Shown here: positions 32,543 to 41,254 of the stretch, piece after piece | Position numbering within the stretch: position 1 is the first letter of the stretch | Layout: each line of letters opens with the position of its first letter | NCBI GenBank assembly: GCA_964490725.1 | Contig: CAZBDU010000023.1 | Coordinates: 1 to 63,267 of the forward strand | DNA length: 63,267 nt | Source of the DNA: CAZBDU01 sp964490725 | GTDB lineage: Bacteria > Spirochaetota > Spirochaetia > SZUA-6 > DRHE01 | Reading direction: 5' to 3' | Notes under the pieces: model-generated | What the model was told of the DNA's origin: nothing | What the model saw: the letters and a program-made list of their open reading frames with translations, nothing else | Databases searched by the model: none | Translations under genes and position numbers: made by a program

Positions 32543-32571
32543 AATATATGAAGCCGCTTGTCTTGTGTCAA
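32543..32571 (-). promoter_or_regulatory. Strong promoter of the tRNA-Asp/tRNA-Pro unit
   Basis: TTGACA (minus, 32571-32566), 17 bp, TATATT (32548-32543), about 32 nt before the tRNA-Asp 5' end. Confidence 0.75.
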
Positions 32572-32636
32572 GGGGCTCGCCGCAAGGGCGGCCCGGGAGC
32601 GCGGGGAGGCGCCCCGGGGCGGGGTCGGGCCGGCGA

Positions 32637-32666
32637 TTGACCGGCCGCCGGCGGGACAGGTAGTAT
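32637..32666 (+). promoter_or_regulatory. Promoter of the nlpD-like/rpoS-like operon
   Basis: TTGACC (32637-32642), 18 bp, TAGTAT (32661-32666); leader about 85 nt before the ATG at 32759. Confidence 0.55.
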
Positions 32667-32758
32667 GGGGAAGGCCCTGGGGAGACAGCCGGCGTGGGGG
32701 CGCCGCCGGGAGTTTCAGTTTAACCGCGGGGAAGCCGAAGATTTTGGTAGGTTTCTCT

Positions 32759-33526
32759 ATGAGCAGGTACGTGCTGCTTCCCCTTCTGTGTGTTCTCGTT
32801 CACGCCGGCAGCCTCTATGCGAACGAGAGCTACGTGCTGAAAAGAGGAGAAACCTTGTATAGAATCTCCAGGAAATTCAACGTTCCGGTGCGGGTGCTGC
32901 AATCCTACAACAGCATCGACAATCCCTCCCGGCTGGCCGAGGGCACGCGCATCGAGCTGCCCCGGAGCTACGTCGTCAAGGAAGGCGACACCCTCTACGG
33001 CATCGCCCGTTCCTTCCAGGTGGAGCTGTCGGAGCTGATGAGCCTCAACGCCCTGGGGGCGGGAGCGCTAATTCGGGCGGGCAGGAAGCTGTTCCTCCCC
33101 AGAGACGCCGCCCCGCTTCCGGGGTCCGACCGCCCCGCGGGACAGGCCGCCACGGAGCCGGGCGGCCGGGAGGGGGTCCCCTACTGGCCCCACCCGGGGA
33201 AACGGGAAGCCCTCCAGGGAAAGATCACCGGCACGGTGATCCACGGAAAGGCCGGCGACACGGTGGTGTCGGTCTCCGCGGGCCGGGTCGTGTGGGTCGG
33301 TCCCTACCGCGGGTACAGCCGGGTGGTGCTGGTGGAGAGCCCGAACGGGTACACCTTCGTGTACGCCGGCAACGAGGATACCCTGGTGCGGGTGGGAGAT
33401 ACGGTGGAACGCGGCACGGAGATCGGCAGCCTGGGCAACAACGCTCATGCCGGCGTGCCCCAGCTGTTCTTCTTCGTTTACCATCGGGGAAGGCCCGTCG
33501 ATCCGAGCAGCGCCCCCCGGAGCTGA
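32759..33526 (+). CDS. NlpD-like LysM/M23 protein without zinc ligands
   Basis: A 255-residue exported protein: signal peptide (about residues 1-22), two LysM domains (SYVLKRGETLYRISRKF and SYVVKEGDTLYGIARSF openings, about 24-70 and 74-120), a linker and an M23-like beta domain. The zinc-binding HxxxD is replaced by HGKAGD in another register and the usual HxH reads LFFFVYH, so it should be non-hydrolytic, as is E. coli NlpD, an activator of amidases. It lies 5 nt before an RpoS-like sigma gene, the same order as nlpD-rpoS in enterobacteria. ATG at 32759 gives the signal peptide. Confidence 0.82.
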   Translation: MSRYVLLPLLCVLVHAGSLYANESYVLKRGETLYRISRKFNVPVRVLQSYNSIDNPSRLAEGTRIELPRSYVVKEGDTLYGIARSFQVELSELMSLNALGAGALIRAGRKLFLPRDAAPLPGSDRPAGQAATEPGGREGVPYWPHPGKREALQGKITGTVIHGKAGDTVVSVSAGRVVWVGPYRGYSRVVLVESPNGYTFVYAGNEDTLVRVGDTVERGTEIGSLGNNAHAGVPQLFFFVYHRGRPVDPSSAPRS

Positions 33527-33531
33527 AGCTC

Positions 33532-34530
33532 ATGGAGTACGAAACCCACACCGGCTGGGAAGAGGAGCTCCCGTCCTCGGCCCCGCCTTCGGCTCAGGAG
33601 TCGGAGCTCGACGCCGCGGAGACCGACGCCCTGTCCCTGTATCTCCGGCAGATCGCCCGCTACCCGCTGCTCACCATGGAGCAGGAGCAGTCCATCGGCC
33701 GGGAGATAGCCCTGACCCGCCGGGAGCTGCAGGCTCTGAAGGAGGATCCCTTTCCGCAGGATCCGGAGTGGACCCGCCGCAAGAGCGCGGACGAGCGCAG
33801 GCTGAAGAGCAGCAAGAACCGCATGATCAACGCCAACCTGCGCCTGGTGGTGTCCATCGCCAAGAAATACCAGTACCGCGGGCTGTCGCTGCTGGACCTG
33901 ATCGACGAGGGCAACATCGGGCTGATCGAAGCGGTGGAGCGCTTCGACTACACCCGGCGGTGCCGGTTCACCACCTACGGGACGTGGTGGATACGTCAGG
34001 CCATCATCAAGAGCCTGGCAGACAAGGGACGGGTAATCCGCATCCCCATCCACATGCTGAACACCATCAAGAAGTGCTACCACGTGGCCAAGCACCTCAC
34101 CCAGGAGCTGGGCCGCGACCCCTCCGACCAGGAGCTCGCCAGCTACCTCAACGTGGACATCTCCAAGGTGCGGCTGATCCACAAGCTGAACCAGGAGACC
34201 GCCTCATTGGACACCTCCGTGGACGAGGAGAACGCCACCCGGCTGGGAGACCTGGTCCAGGACGATGCATCGGAGAAACCCTTCGCGGAGATCTTTCATG
34301 TGGCCCTCCAGGAGACCATCGAGGAGGTCCTGAACCGCCTGAGCGAACGCGAGATGAAGATCATCAAGCTGCGCTTCGGTCTGAGCGGCGACGGTCCCTA
34401 CACCCTGGAGGAAACCGGGAAGCTCCTGGGGATCACCCGGGAGCGGGTGCGCCAGATCCAGGAGAAAGCCATCGAGAAGCTCCGGGGGATCGGCCCCATC
34501 AGGGAGCTGCGAGAGTTCATCGAAGGGTAG
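33532..34530 (+). CDS. Sigma-70 family factor, RpoS-like (group 2)
   Basis: A 332-residue primary-type sigma factor without the large region 1.1. Region 1.2 is LSLYLRQIARYPLLT (about residues 36-50); region 2 has NANLRLVVSIAKKYQYRGLS, DLIDEGNIGL and the -10-reading FTTYGTWWIRQAI; region 4 ends with ITRERVRQIQEKAIEKLR, the -35 helix-turn-helix. A charged insertion (ALKEDPFPQDPEWTRRK) separates 1.2 and 2.1. Size and the NlpD-like neighbour suggest a stationary-phase or general-stress factor, but a housekeeping role is not excluded. ATG at 33532. Confidence 0.85.
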   Translation: MEYETHTGWEEELPSSAPPSAQESELDAAETDALSLYLRQIARYPLLTMEQEQSIGREIALTRRELQALKEDPFPQDPEWTRRKSADERRLKSSKNRMINANLRLVVSIAKKYQYRGLSLLDLIDEGNIGLIEAVERFDYTRRCRFTTYGTWWIRQAIIKSLADKGRVIRIPIHMLNTIKKCYHVAKHLTQELGRDPSDQELASYLNVDISKVRLIHKLNQETASLDTSVDEENATRLGDLVQDDASEKPFAEIFHVALQETIEEVLNRLSEREMKIIKLRFGLSGDGPYTLEETGKLLGITRERVRQIQEKAIEKLRGIGPIRELREFIEG

Positions 34531-34536
34531 GCGCCC

Positions 34537-35841
34537 GTGACCGCCACGTTCAGCGCCCCCCGCGGGCTGGGCGGCGAGATCGCGCCGCCTGCGGACAAGT
34601 CCATCACGCACCGCGCCCTCCTCTTGGCCTCCGTCGCGGAGGGGGACAGCCTGGTGCGCAACCCCCTGCAGACCGGTGACTGCCTGTCCACCTCACGCTG
34701 CCTGCGCGCTCTGGGGGTAGCCCTGCAGCCGCTGCGCGGCCGGGGACCGGCGGTGCGGGTGCACGGGACGGGCCTGCACGGGCTGCGCGAACCGGCGACG
34801 GTTTTGGACGCCGGCAACTCCGGCACCACCACGCGCCTGCTCGCCGGTCTGCTGGCGGGGCTCCCGTTTCTGGCCGTGTTGACGGGGGATCGGTCGCTGC
34901 GGCAGCGTCCCATGCTGCGCGTGGTGGAGCCGCTGCGGCGAATGGGGGCGCGGATCGCCGGCCGCGAAGGGGGGCGGCTGGCGCCGCTGTGCTTCCTGCC
35001 GGGCACCGGCGAGCTCCAGGGGGTGGAGCATCTTCTCCAGGTGGGGAGCGCCCAGGTGAAAAGCGCCATGCTGCTGGCGGGGCTGCGCGCCGACGGGCCC
35101 ACCGCCGTCCGGGGACTGGTGGGCTCGCGGGACCATACGGAGCGGCTCCTGGTCCACCTGGGCGTGCGCCTGGAGCAGGACCCCGCCGGAATCGTGCTGC
35201 ACCCGCCGCGGCGCATCCGTCCCTTCGAGCTGGAGGTGCCTGGGGACCTGTCCTCCGCGGCTTTCTTCATGGCAGCGGCCGTGATCGGGAGGCGGGAGCT
35301 AACGGTCCGGGGCTGCGGCGTCAACCCCACCCGGACCGGTTTCGTGGAGGTGCTGCGCCGCATGGGAGCGGCGATCCGGGTGGAGGACCGGGAGAGCCGC
35401 GGCGGCGAGCCAGTGGGGACCCTGCGGGTGAGCCCGCGGGCGCTGCGGGGGACGGAGGTCACGCCGGGAGAGGTGCCCTACCTGATCGACGAGATCCCCC
35501 TGCTGGCGGTGGTGGGAGCGATGGCGGAGGGCAGGACGGTCGTGAGCGGGGCAGGGGAGCTGCGCCACAAGGAAAGCGACCGCCTGGCCGCGGTGGAATT
35601 GCTGCTGGAAGCGTTGGGCGGCCGCCTGGAGTCCAGGGAGGACGGGTTCGCGGTGGAGGGACCGCAGCGCCTGCGCGGCGGGACGGTGGATCCCGGGGGG
35701 GACCATCGCATCGCCATGGCCGCGGCCGCAGCCGCGGCGGGCCTGTCCGGTGCGGTGGCGGTTCACGGCTTCTCCGCCGCCGGGGTCTCCTATCCCGATT
35801 TCCTGCGCGATTTCCGCCGGCTGGGGGGCGAGGTCTCATGA
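34537..35841 (+). CDS. aroA: 3-phosphoshikimate 1-carboxyvinyltransferase (EPSP synthase)
   Basis: Sixth step of the shikimate pathway: adds enolpyruvyl from PEP to shikimate-3-phosphate. 434 residues. Landmarks: PADKSITHRALLLAS near the N-terminus, LDAGNSGTTTRLLAGLLAG (the active-site LxxGNxGT), RPMLRVVEPLRRMGA and the C-terminal RHKESDRLAAV with DHRIAMA. GTG at 34537, six nt after the sigma-factor gene; its stop overlaps aroB (ATGA). Confidence 0.96.
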   Translation: MTATFSAPRGLGGEIAPPADKSITHRALLLASVAEGDSLVRNPLQTGDCLSTSRCLRALGVALQPLRGRGPAVRVHGTGLHGLREPATVLDAGNSGTTTRLLAGLLAGLPFLAVLTGDRSLRQRPMLRVVEPLRRMGARIAGREGGRLAPLCFLPGTGELQGVEHLLQVGSAQVKSAMLLAGLRADGPTAVRGLVGSRDHTERLLVHLGVRLEQDPAGIVLHPPRRIRPFELEVPGDLSSAAFFMAAAVIGRRELTVRGCGVNPTRTGFVEVLRRMGAAIRVEDRESRGGEPVGTLRVSPRALRGTEVTPGEVPYLIDEIPLLAVVGAMAEGRTVVSGAGELRHKESDRLAAVELLLEALGGRLESREDGFAVEGPQRLRGGTVDPGGDHRIAMAAAAAAAGLSGAVAVHGFSAAGVSYPDFLRDFRRLGGEVS

Positions 35842-36872
35842 GCCGTTCGCTGAGGTTCGGCTTCGGGCATTTCACCACCTCCGTGGCGTTCATCCAGCGG
35901 CCGGAGGCGCTGGCGGCGGACCTGGAGCCGGTCCTGACGGTGGCCGACAGCAACACCGGACGGCTGGTCCCGGGCGCCGCGGACGGGGCGGTGGTTCCGG
36001 CGGGAGAGGCCAGCAAGTGCTGGGAGCAGGTCGAGCTCATCATCCGCAGGGCCATCGAGTCGGGCCTGGGACGGGACGGGATGCTCGCCGGCATCGGCGG
36101 CGGGATGGTATGCGATCTGACCGCATTCACCGCCTCGCTGTACATGCGCGGCTGCCGGCTGGCGCTGGTTCCCACCACGGTCGTGGCCATGGTGGACGCC
36201 GCCCTGGGAGGAAAGACGGCCATCAACATCATGGGGTACAAGAATATGGCCGGCACCTTCTACCCCGCCGGGGAGGTGCGGGTCTGCGTGGCGCTCCTGG
36301 ACACCCTGCCCGAGCGGGAGTTCCGCGCCGGCCTGGCGGAGGTGATCAAGACCGCCCTTCTCGGCGACGAGGGGCTGTACTCCCTGCTGGCCTCCTCCCG
36401 GGAGGCAGTGCTGAGGCGGGAGCACGCGGTGATGGAGGAGGTGGTGCGTCGGTCGCTGGCGGTCAAGGGGGCCATCGTGGAGGAGGACTTCCGCGAGTCC
36501 GGGCGCCGGGCGGTGCTCAACCTGGGGCACACCTTCGGCCACGCGCTGGAGAAGGTCACGGCCTTCCGGCTCGTCAATCACGGCGAGGCCGTGGCCTGGG
36601 GAATGGGCAGGGCGCTGGAGCTGGGCGTGGCGCTGGGGGTCACCGATCCGCGGCACGCCGAGGAGGTGAAGGGGCTGCTCGCGAGCTACGGGTTCCGGCT
36701 GCGCCTGGCGGGGCTGGACCCCGCCGGGCTGCTCGCGGCCATGGCGGCCGACAAAAAGAAGGCGTCCGGCAGGCTCCGGCTGGTGCTGCAGCGCGGGATG
36801 TGCGATACTCTTGTCCGGCCTGCCCCGCAAGAGCTGATTCTGGAGGTGCTGCAGGCCGGAGCGGCAGGATGA
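35838..36872 (+). CDS. aroB: 3-dehydroquinate synthase
   Basis: Second step of the shikimate pathway, NAD- and metal-dependent cyclisation of DAHP. 344 residues with GIGGGMVCDLTAFTAS (NAD loop), PTTVVAMVDAALGGKTAIN, KNMAGTFYPA, the metal ligand E in RAGLAEVIKTALL, and NLGHTFGHALE plus HGEAVAWGM providing the His ligands. Coupled to aroA and to the cNMP-binding gene by ATGA overlaps. Confidence 0.95.
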   Translation: MSRSLRFGFGHFTTSVAFIQRPEALAADLEPVLTVADSNTGRLVPGAADGAVVPAGEASKCWEQVELIIRRAIESGLGRDGMLAGIGGGMVCDLTAFTASLYMRGCRLALVPTTVVAMVDAALGGKTAINIMGYKNMAGTFYPAGEVRVCVALLDTLPEREFRAGLAEVIKTALLGDEGLYSLLASSREAVLRREHAVMEEVVRRSLAVKGAIVEEDFRESGRRAVLNLGHTFGHALEKVTAFRLVNHGEAVAWGMGRALELGVALGVTDPRHAEEVKGLLASYGFRLRLAGLDPAGLLAAMAADKKKASGRLRLVLQRGMCDTLVRPAPQELILEVLQAGAAG

Positions 36873-37507
36873 GGATAGAGCGCGAGGTCTACGAGAAGTA
36901 CGTCAAGTCCTATGCCCCGGAGCAGGTGGTGTTCCAGGAGGGGGAGCCCGGCGAGGAGATGTACATCATCATCGACGGGGAGGTGGAGATCCGCAAGCGA
37001 ACCTCGGCCAAGACCAGCAAGACCCTGGTCAACTTCCACAACGGCGACATCTTCGGGGAGATGGCGCTCATCGAGAAGAAGCCCCGTTCGGCCACGGCGA
37101 TCACCACCCGGTCCACCCGCGTGCTGGTGATGAACGAGGCGCTCCTGGACCGCACCCTGGAACGGAACCCCGATTTCGCCCGCAAAATCATCCGCATCCT
37201 CTCGGAGCGGCTGCGCAGGGCGAACGCCATCATCCAGAGCATGACCATCACCAACCGCCAGAACCAGATCCTCTCCGGGTTGCTGCAGTACGCCCGCGAG
37301 AAGGGCACCTCCACCTTCAAGGGTCAGCGCGTGGCGATCGACGAGTTCGCCGGTTGGGCGGGCAAGCACCTGGGGATTCCCGATCGCGACGTGCGGGCCT
37401 CGGTGCAGGAGCTCCTCAAGCGAGGGCTGGTCAACCACTCCGCCAAGGGGCGGGAGGAGATCCTGGTGGATCTGAACCGCCCCACCTACCAGAAGCGGGA
37501 GGGCTGA
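36869..37507 (+). CDS. Crp/Fnr-type cyclic-nucleotide-binding regulator
   Basis: A 212-residue protein with an N-terminal cNMP-binding beta-barrel: FQEGEPGEEMYIIIDGEVEIRK, DIFGEMALIEKKPRSATA (the GEMAL..RSATA phosphate-binding cassette is complete, with E and R present), then a long C-helix and a C-terminal region with a possible winged helix (IDEFAGWAGKHLGIPDRDVRASVQELLKRGLV). The DNA-binding helix is less typical than in Crp. ATG overlaps the aroB stop. Target genes unknown. Confidence 0.83.
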   Translation: MRIEREVYEKYVKSYAPEQVVFQEGEPGEEMYIIIDGEVEIRKRTSAKTSKTLVNFHNGDIFGEMALIEKKPRSATAITTRSTRVLVMNEALLDRTLERNPDFARKIIRILSERLRRANAIIQSMTITNRQNQILSGLLQYAREKGTSTFKGQRVAIDEFAGWAGKHLGIPDRDVRASVQELLKRGLVNHSAKGREEILVDLNRPTYQKREG

Positions 37508-37516
37508 AGGCTGGCC

Positions 37517-40015
37517 CTACAGCCGCTCCAGCCGCTCCGCCAGGCCGCGGTAGAGGGTGTTCACCTGCGGGCCCGGGTCCAGCCCCGGGGTGTCGGCCAG
37601 GGACTCCAGGCTGGAGAGAGTCTCCGTGAGCGCGCTGACGTAGTTGCGCACTGCCTGAAACCAGTAGGTTCCCAGGCCGTCGCTCATGAGAGCGACGAAT
37701 CCCAACCGCTTCTTCTTCAACCTGCACAGCCGCAGCACCGCCGGGATCTGCTCTTCCAGCCGCCGGTAGTCCCCCGGCAACCGGTAGTTGCCCTCCGGCG
37801 GGACATCCAGGAAGCCCTTCTCCGGAGCCAGCTCCTCGGCCAGCCTGAGCAGGCTTTTCAGCCGCATGCCGCCGCCGATCTCGTACTCGCCGTGGATGAT
37901 CTTGCCCCGCAGGCCGCCGGCCCCGGGGATCCGCTTCGGGTCCAGCCTGCCGCGCAGGCCGCGGAGCTTCTCCCAGGGCAGGATCACGGTCTTCTTCTTG
38001 CCCTTCGCGGTCACGATGCGGAACGCCTCTCCCCCGAGCTGGATGGTCTCCGGCTGCCTGCGCTCTCTGTCCGGCCGGCCCGGCCTGCCCCGCGGCAGGA
38101 GCCGCTCGGCGATCAGCGGGGAGATGCCGGCCAGCCACTCCCGCCGGAGCGGTGAGACCGAGCGGGCGTAGGTCCGGGAGGTGCGGACGATCTCTCCGGC
38201 GACGATGTAGTCGGGATCCTCCCGGAACATGACCGAGCCGGGGTGGATCTGGATGCGGTCGGCCGTCAGCGTGCGGTATATCCCCCGGCCGGTGCGAACG
38301 CAGACGAACTGGATCAGTCCCCTGGCAATGGCGCAGAGATAGTCCGGGACGCTGTGCCCGCTTTCGATGGGCACGCCCAGCTCGCTCACGATCTCCTCGA
38401 GCTGCGCGTGGATGTTTACGATCTCGTTCATGCTGCGCAGGTCCAGATAGTAACGCCGGCAGAAGCCCTCCGCGTCCCGGCTGCGGCGGAACGCCCGGAA
38501 CAGCTTCAGGTAGGAGAGGAAGTCCCCCGCCGGATCGCGGAAGGAGTGATGCGCCTTGCGGGCGGCCAGCTCCTCACCCACCGGCAGCAGGAAGGGAGAG
38601 CGGGTGGACAGGAACGCGGCGGCCACCAGAAGCTCCGCCAGAACTCCGGGATAGCGGTTGATCCCCTCCACGATGATCCTCGAGATGCGGGGGATGATGG
38701 GGAAGCGCACCATCAGGATTCCGGTGGCGGTGAGCTCGCGGCGATCGTCGACGGCCTCCAGCAGGCGCAGGGTCTCCACGGCGGCCAGGATCGCCTCGCG
38801 GCCGGGCTGGGAGATGAAGTCGAACTGCTCGAAGTCCCGGATCCCCAGCTCGGCCATACGCAGGACGACCTCCGAAAGGTCGGTACGGAAGATCTCCTCC
38901 GGTGTGAACAGGGGGCGGCTCTCGTAGTCCTCCTTGCGGTACAGACGGTAACAGACCCCCGGCCGGGTCCGGCCGGCCCGGCCCCTGCGCTGGTTCGCGG
39001 AGGCCTTGGAGACCGGGACCTCGATCAGCGAGGAGGTGAAGGTGCGGGGGTTGTAGAAGTTGAGCTTGGCCAGGCCGGAGTCCACCACCCAGGCCACCCC
39101 GTCGATGGTGACGCTGGTCTCGGCGATGTTGGTGGCCACGATCACCTTGGTCTTTCCGGGGTACTCCAGGAAGACCCGCTCCTGCTCCTGGGAGGACAGC
39201 CTGGAGTACAGGGGCAGGAGCTCCAGCTGGCGGCTTCCCGGCAGCAGGGCGAGCTCCGCGATGCACTGCTTGATGGACCCCTCTCCGGGCAGAAAGATCA
39301 GCACGTCCCCGGCGGCGTTGCCGGGTATCCGGCCGGAGGGCCTTTCCCGGCGGTCCTCCTCCCCGTGCTGCCGCTCCAGGATCCTGGCCACGATCTCGCC
39401 GATCTTGAAGGTCATGGCCTCCTCGCTTCCCTCCTGCTCGGGGGGCTCGTGAATCACCTCCACGGGGTAGGTGGCGGTGTCGATCTTCACGATCGGGCAT
39501 TCGTCGAAGTACTCGGAGAAGACCTCCGCGTTGATGGTGGCCGAGGAGACCACCACCTTGAAGGTCGGCCGCTCGCGCAGCACCCTCTTCAGCAGCCCCA
39601 GGATGAAATCGATGTTGAGGCTGCGCTCGTGGGCTTCGTCCACCATCATGACGCCGTAGCGGGAGAGGCTGTAGTCGGCCTTGATCTCCTGCAGCAGAAT
39701 GCCGTCGGTCATGATCTTGATCCGCGTCCGCGGGTCGGTCATGTCCTCGAAGCGCATCTTGTAGCCCACCAGATCCGGTATGCCGGTCCCCCGCTGGCGG
39801 GCGATGAACTCGGCCACCGAGACCGCGGCGATGCGGCGCGGCTGGGTGACGCCGATGGTCAGCTCGCCGGAGAGGCCCGCCTCCAGCAGGATCTGGGGGA
39901 TCTGGGTGGTCTTCCCCGATCCTGTGGGGCTCTCCACCACAATCACCTGGTGCCGCGCCAGGGTGGCCAGAATGCGGTCCTTCTGTTGATAGACGGGCAG
40001 TTGCGTCGGGTCCAC
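37517..40015 (-). CDS. DEAH-box RNA helicase, HrpA-like
   Basis: An 832-residue DEAH helicase: motif I PTGSGKTTQIP (residues about 32-42), Ia QPRRIAAVSVAE, II DEAHERS, III SSATIN, IV-VI with TNIAETSVTIDG and QRRGRAGRTRPG, then the winged-helix/ratchet and OB-fold C-terminal region. It resembles HrpA/DHX-type enzymes acting on RNA. The reading frame is open far upstream, but GTG at 40015 is chosen: homologues begin just before LPVYQQKD, and a TACAAT -10 box ends 6 nt before this GTG. Confidence 0.88.
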   Translation of the reverse strand: MDPTQLPVYQQKDRILATLARHQVIVVESPTGSGKTTQIPQILLEAGLSGELTIGVTQPRRIAAVSVAEFIARQRGTGIPDLVGYKMRFEDMTDPRTRIKIMTDGILLQEIKADYSLSRYGVMMVDEAHERSLNIDFILGLLKRVLRERPTFKVVVSSATINAEVFSEYFDECPIVKIDTATYPVEVIHEPPEQEGSEEAMTFKIGEIVARILERQHGEEDRRERPSGRIPGNAAGDVLIFLPGEGSIKQCIAELALLPGSRQLELLPLYSRLSSQEQERVFLEYPGKTKVIVATNIAETSVTIDGVAWVVDSGLAKLNFYNPRTFTSSLIEVPVSKASANQRRGRAGRTRPGVCYRLYRKEDYESRPLFTPEEIFRTDLSEVVLRMAELGIRDFEQFDFISQPGREAILAAVETLRLLEAVDDRRELTATGILMVRFPIIPRISRIIVEGINRYPGVLAELLVAAAFLSTRSPFLLPVGEELAARKAHHSFRDPAGDFLSYLKLFRAFRRSRDAEGFCRRYYLDLRSMNEIVNIHAQLEEIVSELGVPIESGHSVPDYLCAIARGLIQFVCVRTGRGIYRTLTADRIQIHPGSVMFREDPDYIVAGEIVRTSRTYARSVSPLRREWLAGISPLIAERLLPRGRPGRPDRERRQPETIQLGGEAFRIVTAKGKKKTVILPWEKLRGLRGRLDPKRIPGAGGLRGKIIHGEYEIGGGMRLKSLLRLAEELAPEKGFLDVPPEGNYRLPGDYRRLEEQIPAVLRLCRLKKKRLGFVALMSDGLGTYWFQAVRNYVSALTETLSSLESLADTPGLDPGPQVNTLYRGLAERLERL

Positions 40016-40021
40016 CTGCCT

Positions 40022-40051
40022 ATTGTAGTCATTCCGCGGCGGAGGCGGCAA
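40022..40051 (-). promoter_or_regulatory. Promoter of the HrpA-like gene, leaderless type
   Basis: TTGCCG (minus, 40051-40046), 18 bp, TACAAT (40027-40022), 6 nt before the GTG at 40015; predicted transcription start at the GTG. Confidence 0.65.
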
Positions 40052-40077
40052 GGAAGGGGCAGCCCGTCCGCCGCCTC

Positions 40078-40107
40078 TTGTCCGCGCCCCGGAGCGCAAT
40101 CTATACT
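40078..40107 (+). promoter_or_regulatory. Promoter of the ClpX-like gene, leaderless type
   Basis: TTGTCC (40078-40083), 18 bp, TATACT (40102-40107), then GGAGCGA and the ATG at 40115. The GGAG could be a ribosome site only if transcription starts further upstream than predicted. Confidence 0.6.
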
Positions 40108-40114
40108 GGAGCGA

Positions 40115-41254
40115 ATGGCTGATGCGAAGCGCGGTCTGTTCGGACCCCAGGCGAACCGGGAAGAGTACCTGCGCCGGTACCTGCACGCCCTGCCCGAGAT
40201 GGCGCCCAGGGAGATCCACGATGCGATCCGGGCCAGGGGCTACGTCGGGCAGGACACCGCCGTGAAGGCGGTGTCCCTGTGGTCCTTCCGGCACCTGTCC
40301 CGGCTGCGCAAGATCTACCTGCGGGGGATCCCCCGGGAAGAGCTGCCCGCGAAAACGAACATGCTCTTCGTGGGCCCCACCGGCTGCGGGAAGACCTATC
40401 TGGTGGAGCTGCTCTTCCGGGAGGTGCTGCGGCTTCCCACCGTGGTGACGGACATGACCTCCTACTCGGAGACCGGCTACGTGGGCCAGGACGTGGCCAC
40501 CATCCTGACGCGGCTGCTGTACGCGGCGGAGCTGGACGCCGCGCTGGCCTCGGTGGGGGTGGTATGCCTGGACGAGTTCGACAAGATCGCCTCCGGCCAG
40601 AACAATGCGGTCTTTGCCGGGGCGGGGACCACCAAGGACGTCTCCGGCCTGGGAGTCCAGCGCGAGCTGCTGAAGATGCTGGAATCTGCCGAGATCGCGG
40701 TGCCGGCGGAAATCACCCACTCCGAGTACGCACCCAAGACCATGATCCCCACCCGGGATATCGTCTTCGTGGCCTGCGGCGCTTTCTCCGGGCTCAAGGG
40801 GGTGATCCAGAACCGGGAGGAGCGCATCGGCTTCGGACGCGAGATCGGCTCGGCCCGGCAGGAGGCGATTGCCGTTTCCTACAGTGCCGAGGAGATGGAG
40901 CTGGTGCGCAACTTCCACAACTACGGCTTCCTCCCGGAGCTGATCGGGCGTTTCAAGCGGATCGTCCCCTTTCAGGCTCTGAATGGAGATCAGCTCAAGT
41001 CGATCCTGGTGGAGAGCGTCCTGGGCGCCTATGAGAACGAGTTCCGGCTGGACGGGATCGGCCTGGAAGTGCGCCAGGAGGTCCTGGACCTGATCGTGTC
41101 CCGGAGCCTCCGCATGGAGGCCGGCGCCCGGGGGATCGACACGACCTTCATCCGCTACCTGGAGGACGCCGCCTACGAGGCCTTCTCGCGGCCCGGCGCG
41201 ACGCGGGTGACGCTGTACCTGGACGGAGACCGGGTTGCCTTCTCCGTTGCCTGA
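40115..41254 (+). CDS. ClpX-like AAA+ unfoldase without zinc-binding domain
   Basis: A 379-residue AAA+ protein: Walker A GPTGCGKT (residues about 86-93), pore loop GYVG in SETGYVGQDVATIL, Walker B VCLDEFDKIA, an IGF tripeptide in RIGFGREIG matching the ClpP-contacting loop of ClpX, and sensor 2/GRFKRIVPF. The N-terminal zinc finger of ClpX (four Cys) is missing: only about 35 residues precede the AAA module. It probably works with ClpP but with different adaptor use. It diverges from the HrpA-like gene and overlaps the next gene by 20 bp. Confidence 0.82.
   Translation: MADAKRGLFGPQANREEYLRRYLHALPEMAPREIHDAIRARGYVGQDTAVKAVSLWSFRHLSRLRKIYLRGIPREELPAKTNMLFVGPTGCGKTYLVELLFREVLRLPTVVTDMTSYSETGYVGQDVATILTRLLYAAELDAALASVGVVCLDEFDKIASGQNNAVFAGAGTTKDVSGLGVQRELLKMLESAEIAVPAEITHSEYAPKTMIPTRDIVFVACGAFSGLKGVIQNREERIGFGREIGSARQEAIAVSYSAEEMELVRNFHNYGFLPELIGRFKRIVPFQALNGDQLKSILVESVLGAYENEFRLDGIGLEVRQEVLDLIVSRSLRMEAGARGIDTTFIRYLEDAAYEAFSRPGATRVTLYLDGDRVAFSVA

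Noticed and set aside
32062..32571. Minus-strand reading frame of 169 codons across the tRNA region
   Set aside because: It runs through tRNA-Asp, the terminator and tRNA-Pro; its composition is not protein-like.
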